A stretch of DNA of 5,087 bases from Candidatus Phycorickettsia trachydisci. GTDB lineage: Bacteria > Pseudomonadota > Alphaproteobacteria > Rickettsiales > Rickettsiaceae. The stretch covers positions 1-5,087 of the forward strand of contig CAMCJU010000069.1 in the NCBI GenBank assembly GCA_945875085.1, given 5' to 3'. Positions 1 to 5,087 of the stretch are shown here, piece by piece (within the stretch, counting starts at the first letter, position 1; every line of letters begins with the position of its first letter). Both the position numbers and the translations under genes were made by a program. The notes beneath the pieces were generated by a model that made no database searches, was not told the origin of the DNA, and saw only the letters and a program-made list of their open reading frames with translations.

Positions 1-813
1 CAATTAAGCAGCGCGATTACCGACAAGACTCTGCTAGTGTCTGTTATGGCCGTTAATAATGAAATTGGCGTTATTCAGCCATTAAAAGAAATTGGTAAAA
101 TTTGCCGCGAAAAAGGAGTCTTCTTTCATTCCGATATTGCGCAAGGATATGGCAAAATCCCCATCGATGTAGAAGAGTGCAACATTGACCTTGCCAGCAT
201 ATCTGGGCATAAGATTTATGCGCCAAAGGGCATCGGGGCGCTTTATTTTAGGAGAAAGCCACGGGTCAGGTTGCTGCCAATAATTAGCGGGGGGGGCCAA
301 GAGCGAGGCGTGCGCTCAGGGACTGTTTCGACTCCTTTGGCTGTGGCCTTAGGGGCTGCTAGCCAAATTGCCGCCCTTGAGATGGAGAGCGAATTTGCCA
401 GAGTGAAACAATTAGCCGATTTGTTTATGAAAAAGATTTTTGATAATATTAGCGAAGTTTATCTAAATGGCGATCCTGATAAGCGCTACCCTGGTAATAT
501 TAACTTAAGTTTTTCATATGTCGAAGGTGAGTCGATGATTTTAGCCATCAAGGATCTGGCCGTATCTTCAGGCTCAGCTTGCACTTCAGCGTCCCTTGAG
601 CCTTCGTATGTTTTAAAAGCCTTGGGCCTTGAGGATGAACTTGCCCATACCTCGATAAGATTTGGCATTGGCAGGTTCACGACAGAAGCAGAAATAAGGT
701 ATGCGGCGGATTTAGTGATTTCAAAAGTTAACCATCTAAGGGATTTGAGCCCATTATGGGAAATGGTGCAAGAGGGCATTAACTTGAAGGAGATCAAGTG
801 GGCAACTCATTAA
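1..813 (+). CDS. iscS: Cysteine desulfurase IscS, C-terminal part (5' end outside window)
   Basis: This is a pyridoxal-phosphate enzyme that converts cysteine to alanine and holds the sulfur as a persulfide for transfer to IscU in the cytoplasm. The reading frame is open from base 1, so the true start lies upstream; the GTG at 37 is an internal valine codon. The visible 270 residues include VNNEIGVIQ, the PLP-ring aspartate in HSDIAQ (codon 133-135), the Schiff-base lysine in SGHK (211-213), the GGGQERGVRSGT loop, and the catalytic cysteine in SSGSACTSASLEPSYVL (580-582). Spacing from the cysteine to the end (76 residues) equals that of E. coli IscS, and the ending KWATH matches the family, so the C-terminus is intact. 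About 134 N-terminal residues are missing if the length is typical. The sequence looks Rickettsiales-like. iscU follows after 27 bp. Identity is secure; NifS-type paralogues are less likely given the neighbours. Confidence 0.97.
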   Translation, partial: QLSSAITDKTLLVSVMAVNNEIGVIQPLKEIGKICREKGVFFHSDIAQGYGKIPIDVEECNIDLASISGHKIYAPKGIGALYFRRKPRVRLLPIISGGGQERGVRSGTVSTPLAVALGAASQIAALEMESEFARVKQLADLFMKKIFDNISEVYLNGDPDKRYPGNINLSFSYVEGESMILAIKDLAVSSGSACTSASLEPSYVLKALGLEDELAHTSIRFGIGRFTTEAEIRYAADLVISKVNHLRDLSPLWEMVQEGINLKEIKWATH

Positions 814-828
814 CAAATAATTTTATTT

Positions 829-832
829 AAGG
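829..832 (+). promoter_or_regulatory. Weak Shine-Dalgarno site for iscU
   Basis: AAGG lies 8 nt before the iscU ATG in the 27-bp iscS-iscU gap. It is the only start in this window with a recognisable purine-rich site. It supports ATG 841 as the iscU start. Confidence 0.45.
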
Positions 833-840
833 TTTTTATT

Positions 841-1299
841 ATGTCTTATAGTCAAGAAGTTATCGATCATTACGAGAATCCTAGAAATGTTGGATCTATG
901 GATAAGAATGATTTAAGTGTTGGCACGGGCCTTGTTGGCGCTCCAGCTTGTGGCGACGTTATGAAGCTGCAAATTCAGGTTGATGATCAAGGCACTATAG
1001 TAGATGCTAAATTTAAAACATTTGGCTGTGGCAGCGCTATTGCCTCAAGCTCTTTAGCGACGGAGTGGATTTTGGGAAAAACTCTAGATCAGGCAGGTCA
1101 GATTAAAAATGTTGAAATATCTCAGTATTTATCTCTGCCACCTGTTAAGATGCATTGCTCAATGCTTGCAGAAGATGCAATTAAAGCAGCTATTGCTGAT
1201 TACAAAGCTAAAAATCAGGCAAGTCTGAATGATGCAAGTCTGAATGATGCAAGTCTAAATGATGTAAGTCTAAATGATGCAAGTCTGAATGGCGCGTAA
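841..1299 (+). CDS. iscU: Fe-S cluster assembly scaffold IscU with repeat-encoded C-terminal tail
   Basis: This is the scaffold on which a [2Fe-2S] cluster is built from IscS-derived sulfur and then passed on with help from HscB and HscA. The 152-residue product keeps every hallmark at E. coli numbering: Cys37 and Asp39 in PACGD, Cys63 in FGCGSAIASSS, LPPVK at 99-103 (the HscA recognition motif), and His105-Cys106. The Asp is the metal-site residue typical of IscU. The conserved core ends in AIKAAIADYKAKNQ at residue 126, close to the full length of E. coli IscU (about 128). Residues 127-151 are five pentapeptides (ASLND three times, VSLND, ASLNG) followed by a final Ala, an extension I do not know from this family. 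ATG 841 starts at the usual MSYS/MAYS position and follows an AAGG site. The 3' end overlaps iscA by 11 bp. Function is certain; the role of the tail is unknown. Confidence 0.98.
   Translation: MSYSQEVIDHYENPRNVGSMDKNDLSVGTGLVGAPACGDVMKLQIQVDDQGTIVDAKFKTFGCGSAIASSSLATEWILGKTLDQAGQIKNVEISQYLSLPPVKMHCSMLAEDAIKAAIADYKAKNQASLNDASLNDASLNDVSLNDASLNGA
1219..1293 (+). repeat. Five-copy 15-bp tandem repeat at the iscU 3' end
   Basis: Consensus unit GCAAGTCTGAATGAT. Units start at 1219, 1234, 1249, 1264 and 1279. Units 1 and 2 are identical; units 3 and 4 share CTG to CTA (silent for Leu); unit 4 also has GCA to GTA (Ala to Val); unit 5 ends GGC instead of GAT (Asp to Gly). The unit length is a multiple of three, so gain or loss of copies keeps the iscU frame. 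The other two forward frames hold a stop in every full unit. The pattern fits growth by replication slippage, with units 3 and 4 probably copied from each other after the shared change. The last unit contains the iscA start codon. Confidence 0.97.
1286..1299 (+). promoter_or_regulatory. iscU-iscA stop/start overlap, probable translational coupling
   Basis: The iscA ATG (1289-1291) lies 8 bases before the iscU stop TAA (1297-1299), so ribosomes ending iscU could restart on iscA. In the iscA frame a TGA (1286-1288) lies directly against the ATG, which rules out a longer iscA. No Shine-Dalgarno sequence is seen in the repeat just upstream, which makes coupling the simplest explanation. Coupling is inferred from layout only. 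Confidence 0.6.
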
Positions 1300-1627
1300 G
1301 CAAATACTCGATATCACTCAAGCAGCAGCAGATAAAGTAAAAGAATTAATAGATATGCGCGGGGTTGAGTCTTTCGGTGTGCGCATTAGCGTTAAAAGCG
1401 GCGGCTGCTCGGGACTGTCTTATGTTTTTGAGTATGCAGATAGCCCCAATCCATTTGAAGAAGTCGTGCAAGAAAAAGGCGTGCGCGTCTTGATTGATCC
1501 AAAAGCTATTATGTATGTTATAGGCTCACAAATGGATTACACTCAAGATGCTTTTAAGTCAGGGTTTGTTTTTATAAATCCTAATGAAAAAGCCAAATGC
1601 GGCTGTGGCAAATCATTTAATGTATAA
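1289..1627 (+). CDS. iscA: A-type iron-sulfur carrier protein IscA
   Basis: This small A-type protein accepts or carries Fe-S clusters or iron in the ISC pathway and is thought to help mature [4Fe-4S] proteins. The 112-residue product has the three conserved ligand cysteines: Cys40 in KSGGCSG, and Cys104 and Cys106 in KCGCGKSFNV at the C-terminus. Their spacing equals that of E. coli IscA (35, 99, 101), with five more residues at the N-terminus. The HesB-like fold is also supported by SQMDYTQDAFKSGFVFINPN. ATG 1289 is fixed by a TGA just before it in frame; the next in-frame ATG (residue 23) would remove a conserved helix. The gene overlaps iscU by 11 bp and precedes hscB by 8 bp. ErpA or SufA naming is possible on sequence alone, but the position in an isc operon supports IscA. 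Confidence 0.95.
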   Translation: MARKQILDITQAAADKVKELIDMRGVESFGVRISVKSGGCSGLSYVFEYADSPNPFEEVVQEKGVRVLIDPKAIMYVIGSQMDYTQDAFKSGFVFINPNEKAKCGCGKSFNV

Positions 1628-1635
1628 AATTTTTT

Positions 1636-2145
1636 ATGAAAAATTATTTTGAAATCTTAAATCTACCGGTTGTTTTTGATATCGATTTTGCTCAGCTCGA
1701 CAAGCAATATTTTAGTCTTCAAGTAGTTTGCCATCCTGATAAAGCTAATGATGATGAGCAGAAAGAGCTTTTTTTAGGACTCTCCGCCAAGATCAATCAG
1801 GCTTACGACAATATCAAGGATGAGTTTTTGCGCGCAAAGACAATATTGCAAATTCATGGCGTGCATTTTGATGATGAGTCCATGAAGTGTTTATTAACCA
1901 AGGAGTTCTTAAGGAACATCTTTCATGGCTTTGAGCAAGTAAGCATCAATAATAATGCTGAGCTACTTTCAAGTATGCTGGGCGAGCAATATTTAAGGAA
2001 AAAAGATATTATTAGCGATTTGAAAAATGCATTTAGCACTAACGATCTTGATGCTGCAGCTAGCCTTACGGCTTGTTTGCGTTATATCGATAATTTAACT
2101 GCGGTCATAAAAAACAAATTACAATCTCAGATAACATTCAAGTAG
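1636..2145 (+). CDS. hscB: Fe-S assembly co-chaperone HscB (J-protein)
   Basis: This J-domain protein binds IscU and stimulates the HscA ATPase, delivering the loaded scaffold for cluster release. The 169-residue length matches E. coli HscB (171). Residues 1 to about 75 form the J domain: YFEILNLP at the start, His33-Pro34-Asp35 in CHPDK, and INQAYDNIKDEFLRAKTIL as the last helix, followed by the family's LxIHG segment. Residues from about 85 to the end form the helical IscU-binding domain, with the conserved AAA/LRYIDNL pattern near 141-153. The first helix of that domain reads EFLRNIFHGFEQV, in place of the FLMEQLELREEL-type patch that contacts IscU in E. coli, so the interface has diverged. 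No Shine-Dalgarno sequence precedes ATG 1636, only an A/T run. Position between iscA and hscA confirms the identity. Confidence 0.95.
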   Translation: MKNYFEILNLPVVFDIDFAQLDKQYFSLQVVCHPDKANDDEQKELFLGLSAKINQAYDNIKDEFLRAKTILQIHGVHFDDESMKCLLTKEFLRNIFHGFEQVSINNNAELLSSMLGEQYLRKKDIISDLKNAFSTNDLDAAASLTACLRYIDNLTAVIKNKLQSQITFK

Positions 2146-2182
2146 ACTTCCATAAGCAGCCTTCATAAATAGCCATATCCTA
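2146..2182 (+). other. hscB-hscA spacer with degenerate 14-bp tandem duplication
   Basis: The 37-bp gap holds two adjacent similar segments, CTTCCATAAGCAGC (2147-2160) and CTTCATAAATAGCC (2161-2174), which align with one shifted base and a few substitutions. No promoter, terminator or Shine-Dalgarno site is evident. The resemblance may be chance. Confidence 0.3.
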
Positions 2183-3901
2183 ATGACGACATTAATACAA
2201 ATATCAGACCCAAGAAATAAGCCTCAAGAGACAGTAATAGGCATTGACTTTGGCACGACAAATTCCTTAGTTGCATTTTCTATAAATCATAAGCCATTTG
2301 TTATCAATGATGAGTTTATTCCTTCGATCTTAAGTTATCAAAATCACAACTGGTCTGTTGGAGAAATGCTGCCCTATGCGGTAAATATTTCTTCCATCAA
2401 AAGAATACTTGGCAAAACCTATCAAGAAATAATGATGAGTAATGCCATCGAGCCCGGACTTAAGCAAATTATCGTTGATGACTCAGGCAGCGCAATAATC
2501 AGTGTTGATGGCAAATTATTTGACCCGATAGAGCTGGCAAGTCTTGTTTTTATCAAACTAAAGCAAATAGCACAGCAGTATTTCTCTAGCCAAATTGAAG
2601 ACTGCATTGCTAAAAATTTGATTGTTAAAAAATGCGTCGTTACTGTACCGGCATATTTTCATGACAAGCAAAAAGCAGCCATCAAAAAGGCAGCATCAAG
2701 AGCTGGGCTGGAGGTAATAAGGTTGCTAAGCGAGCCGATTGCCGCAGGCTTTGCCTATGGCGTTAACAATAATTCGCAAGGACAATATCTGGTCTATGAT
2801 TTTGGTGGGGGTACTTTTGACGTCTCATTGCTCAAGATACATGACAAGGTTGTGCAAGTTCTGGCTGTAGCCGGAGACGATATGCTGGGCGGCGATGACA
2901 TCGATCAGGCTATAGCCAAGCATTTGAATCTTGAAAGCAGCGCTAGGGCCAAAACACTAAAAGAAAATCTGCTGGCGCCTTTGGATATAAACCTCTATGA
3001 AAAGCTAGCGATGCCTCAGATCCAGAAAACTCTGCGCCTAACATCAGAAGTGCTGAGTCACGGCAGTAATGTTTGCGGTATTATATTAGTTGGCGGCTCA
3101 AGTCGAGTGCCATTTGTCAAAAGTGCTTTAGAGCAATTTAATCTGCCGATTTTAGATGGCTTCGATCCTGATAAGGCGGTTAGTCTTGGCGCAGCGTTGC
3201 AAGCAGAGAATCTTTCCGTTGCTAAAAACTACGTTCTTCTTGATGTTGCTGCTCTTTCTTTGGGCATAGAGGTGCTAGGAGGACTGAATGAAAAAATCAT
3301 AATGCGCAATACGCCAATTCCTACGCAAGTAAAACGCAATTTTACCACCTACGTTGATAATCAGTTTGCCATTAAGCTCCATATCCTGCAAGGCGAGCGT
3401 GAGTTTGCCAAAGACTGCAAATCGCTAGGAGTCCTTGAGTTAAAGCAAATACCGCCAATGCCTGCAGGCATGCCTAAAGTTGAGGTTAGTTTTTGCGTTG
3501 ATGCCGATGGCTTGCTCTATGTTTCTGCTTCTGAGGCTTCCGGTGAAATAAGCGCAGAACTGGTAGTTCAAACTCATGCAGATAAGCAAGAAATTCAAAG
3601 CATGATGATGCAGGCTATAGATAAGATGTCGCAAGACCATGAGCAAAAGATCCTTCTAGAGGCAATATTAAAGGCTGAGCACCTGATTGGCCAAGTAGAA
3701 AAGATATTAGCAAAACTCTGCCTGCAAGATGAGCTAATAAGCCAAGCAAAAGAAAATCTGCGCATATCTATAAAAACAAGGGATCTTTTGCAAATAGAAA
3801 AAGATCATGCTCGTCTTGATGAGCTTTTTGCTCCAATTTGCGCTGATCGCCTAGGCCAGCAAATTGCTGGAATGCTAAAAGGGAGTAAAATTTTACCTTA
3901 A
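2183..3901 (+). CDS. hscA: Fe-S assembly Hsp70-type chaperone HscA with shortened NBD lobe IIB
   Basis: This specialised Hsp70 uses ATP, with HscB, to act on IscU through its LPPVK motif and promote cluster transfer. The 572 residues open with LIQISDP, an HscA signature. The nucleotide-binding domain (about 17-348) shows IGIDFGTTNSLVAF (19-32), the catalytic Lys73 in SIKR, VTVPAYF (153-159), SEPIAAGFAYG, YDFGGGTFDVS with Asp206 and Thr211, GGDDID (236-241) and LVGGSSRVP (302-310). The linker VLLDV (351-355) is followed by AALSLG where VTPLSLG or VIPLSLG is usual. The substrate domain (about 356-465) has FTTYVDNQ, HILQGERE and DADGLLYVSA; a helical lid follows and ends in the family-like LKGSK. 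E. coli HscA has 616 residues, and most of the difference (about 30) falls between GGDD and VGGSS, in lobe IIB. ATG 2183 lacks a Shine-Dalgarno site, but the QIS-motif position supports it. Confidence 0.96.
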   Translation: MTTLIQISDPRNKPQETVIGIDFGTTNSLVAFSINHKPFVINDEFIPSILSYQNHNWSVGEMLPYAVNISSIKRILGKTYQEIMMSNAIEPGLKQIIVDDSGSAIISVDGKLFDPIELASLVFIKLKQIAQQYFSSQIEDCIAKNLIVKKCVVTVPAYFHDKQKAAIKKAASRAGLEVIRLLSEPIAAGFAYGVNNNSQGQYLVYDFGGGTFDVSLLKIHDKVVQVLAVAGDDMLGGDDIDQAIAKHLNLESSARAKTLKENLLAPLDINLYEKLAMPQIQKTLRLTSEVLSHGSNVCGIILVGGSSRVPFVKSALEQFNLPILDGFDPDKAVSLGAALQAENLSVAKNYVLLDVAALSLGIEVLGGLNEKIIMRNTPIPTQVKRNFTTYVDNQFAIKLHILQGEREFAKDCKSLGVLELKQIPPMPAGMPKVEVSFCVDADGLLYVSASEASGEISAELVVQTHADKQEIQSMMMQAIDKMSQDHEQKILLEAILKAEHLIGQVEKILAKLCLQDELISQAKENLRISIKTRDLLQIEKDHARLDELFAPICADRLGQQIAGMLKGSKILP

Positions 3902-3919
3902 ATTCAAGTTTACCCTAAA
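3892..3919 (+). repeat. Short direct repeat TTTACCYTAAA at the hscA end
   Basis: TTTACCTTAAA (3892-3902, covering the hscA stop) and TTTACCCTAAA (3909-3919) differ at one of 11 bases and are 17 bp apart start to start. It could be an operator-like pair or chance in AT-rich DNA. No known regulator site is recognised. Confidence 0.25.
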
Positions 3920-3933
3920 AACAAATTATAAAA

Positions 3934-3947
3934 ATTGTCATAACAAT
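3934..3947 (+). promoter_or_regulatory. Possible small hairpin over the uvrD start codon
   Basis: ATTGT (3934-3938) and ACAAT (3943-3947) are perfectly complementary around a 4-base loop; the second arm includes the A and T of the uvrD ATG. A 9-bp outer pair, TAAATTCAA (3899-3907) with TTGAATTTA (3949-3957), nests around it. Both stems are AT-rich and weak, and there is no T-tract, so this is not a terminator. Confidence 0.25.
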
Positions 3948-5087
3948 GTTGAATTTAGATATATTAAATAACGAGCAAAGGCAAGCGGTATTGTATACTG
4001 CAGGCCCATTGCTTGTCTTAGCAGGGGCTGGTACTGGAAAAACTACTGTCATTACTCAGAAAATCGCCTATCTGTTGGAGCAAAATATATACCGCTCGGG
4101 GGATATTTTGGCCGTGACATTTACCAATAGAGCAGCCGAGCAAATGCAAAACAGAATTGAGCATCTATGTGGCAAGCGCCTGCCTTACGTTGGCACATTT
4201 CATTCAATTGCCTTAAAAATCCTCAAAAGCCACGCAGAACTAGTCGGGCTAAAAAGCGATCTGGTAGTCCTTGATTATGCTGATCAAATCAAAATATTAA
4301 AAAACATCTACTTAGATCATAAACTTGATAATAACAAGCTAGATCATAAATTTGCCCATCATCTGATCACCAGCTGGAAGGATTTGAGTCTTTTGCCCCA
4401 AGAGGTTGATCATCAAAATAAACTAGCTATTTCTATATATCACCATTATCAACAATACTTGAAAAACTCAAATCTAGTAGATTTTAGCGATATCCTACTT
4501 CATGTTAACAATATTTTTAACACCCATAGAGATATTCAAGAAATATATCAAGATAGATTTAAATATGTGCTAGTCGATGAATATCAAGATACCAATAAGG
4601 CTCAGTATGATTGGATTAAAGCCATCGCATTAGAGCATAAAAACCTTGCTTGTGTTGGCGATGATGATCAAAGTATTTACAGCTGGAGAGGGGCGCAAAT
4701 TAGCAATATTCTTAATTTTAGCAAAGAGTTTATCAATACAAAAGTCATTACATTATCGCAAAATTACAGATCTACGCAAAACATCCTTGATGCCGCCCAA
4801 AGCATTATCAAAAACAATGAAAATCGATATGCAAAGAATTTAGTTAGCGGCAGAACTGATCTTGACCAAACAAATCAGCATATTAAATTAATTCAATGCG
4901 ATAACCCTCAAGCTGAAGCTCAATTCATTGCGCAAGAGCTCTTAAAATCACCGGCAAACAATCTGCGAGCAATATTGGTGCGTACGAATTTTCAAACGCG
5001 CGCGTTGGAGGATGTTTTTATTTTGCAGCAAATTCCATACATCATTATAGGATCTGTCAAATTTTATGATCTAAAGGAAGTTAAAGA
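3946..5087 (+). CDS. uvrD: UvrD/PcrA-type SF1 DNA helicase, N-terminal part (3' end outside window)
   Basis: This is a 3'-5' DNA helicase of superfamily 1A, which in bacteria unwinds DNA in nucleotide excision repair, mismatch repair and replication restart. The frame stays open for 380 codons to the window end, roughly half of a typical 650-720 residue protein. Visible motifs, numbered from ATG 3946, are the Q motif LNNEQRQAV (7-15), Walker A AGAGTGKT (26-33), Ia AVTFTNRAAEQM (56-67), Ib VGTFHS (82-87), Walker B VDEYQDTN (210-217), III VGDDDQSIYSWRGA (237-250) and IV QNYRST (272-277). The segment ILKSHAELVGL resembles alphaproteobacterial UvrD. SIYSWRGA and DEYQD also occur in Rep, so Rep or PcrA naming cannot be excluded without the C-terminus. 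The start fits the family but has no Shine-Dalgarno site. It lies 44 bp after hscA on the same strand with no terminator between. Confidence 0.93.
   Translation, partial: MLNLDILNNEQRQAVLYTAGPLLVLAGAGTGKTTVITQKIAYLLEQNIYRSGDILAVTFTNRAAEQMQNRIEHLCGKRLPYVGTFHSIALKILKSHAELVGLKSDLVVLDYADQIKILKNIYLDHKLDNNKLDHKFAHHLITSWKDLSLLPQEVDHQNKLAISIYHHYQQYLKNSNLVDFSDILLHVNNIFNTHRDIQEIYQDRFKYVLVDEYQDTNKAQYDWIKAIALEHKNLACVGDDDQSIYSWRGAQISNILNFSKEFINTKVITLSQNYRSTQNILDAAQSIIKNNENRYAKNLVSGRTDLDQTNQHIKLIQCDNPQAEAQFIAQELLKSPANNLRAILVRTNFQTRALEDVFILQQIPYIIIGSVKFYDLKEVK

Noticed and set aside
486..797. Antisense open frame of 103 codons inside iscS
   Set aside because: It lies wholly opposite a conserved gene, shows no recognisable domain, and has no start signal; it is a shadow of iscS coding.
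1219..1293. CRISPR array or mobile-element scar
   Set aside because: Units are directly adjacent without spacers and stay in the iscU frame; this is a coding minisatellite, and no inverted ends or target duplication are seen.
3903..3932. Possible uvrD promoter: TTCAAG, 17-18 bp, TTATAA/TATAAA
   Set aside because: The -10 is good, but the -35 matches only three of six bases, and AT-rich spacers give such matches often. Not strong enough to list as a promoter.
3890..3945. Intrinsic terminator after hscA
   Set aside because: No GC-containing stem followed by a T-tract on the + strand is present.
3935..3965. TTGTCA followed by TATATT as a promoter
   Set aside because: The spacer is 19 bp and transcription would start inside the uvrD coding region, after its start codon.
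4312..4350. LDHK-LDNNK-LDHK pattern in UvrD, with an 11-bp exact DNA match 27 bp apart
   Set aside because: It looked like an in-frame duplication, but the surrounding segment is the same length as in E. coli UvrD as I recall it, so there is no inserted unit; chance similarity of K/D/L-rich sequence is simpler.
4646..4843. 65-codon open frame inside uvrD in another frame
   Set aside because: The overlapping frame encodes helicase motifs III and IV without interruption; the small frame has no recognisable features.

Overview
The window carries the core of an ISC iron-sulfur cluster assembly operon, all on the + strand, followed by the start of a UvrD-type helicase. The protein sequences point to an alphaproteobacterium in or near the Rickettsiales. 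The IscS C-terminal half and IscU resemble, from memory, their Rickettsia counterparts more closely than the Escherichia coli ones. Base composition is moderately AT-rich (about 40% G+C judged by eye), which is higher than I expect for Rickettsia itself, so a related lineage is more likely. This placement is inference from remembered sequences, not a search.

Layout: the C-terminal two thirds of iscS (1-813, cut by the window start); iscU (841-1299), which has a five-copy 15-bp tandem repeat at its 3' end; iscA (1289-1627), whose ATG lies inside the last repeat unit and overlaps iscU by 11 bp; hscB (1636-2145); hscA (2183-3901); and the N-terminal half of uvrD (3946-5087, cut by the window end). 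Gaps between genes are 27, 8, 37 and 44 bp, and no convincing terminator or promoter is visible, so transcription as one unit is likely. There is no gene-free stretch of 300 bp or more.

How the genes work together: IscS takes sulfur from cysteine and passes it to the scaffold IscU, where a [2Fe-2S] cluster is built. HscB (J-protein) brings loaded IscU to HscA (Hsp70-type ATPase), which recognises the LPPVK motif on IscU and drives cluster release. IscA is an A-type carrier or iron-sulfur acceptor. The ferredoxin gene (fdx) that usually follows hscA is absent here; a DNA repair helicase gene comes next.

The most unusual point is the IscU C-terminus. A fully conserved 126-residue scaffold is followed by five ASLND-like pentapeptides made by a 15-bp minisatellite that also carries the iscA start codon and, in the iscA frame, a chain of tiny start-stop units. 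HscA is also unusual, with a clearly shortened lobe IIB in its nucleotide-binding domain. No wholly new system is evident; the novelty lies in these modifications of a known pathway.
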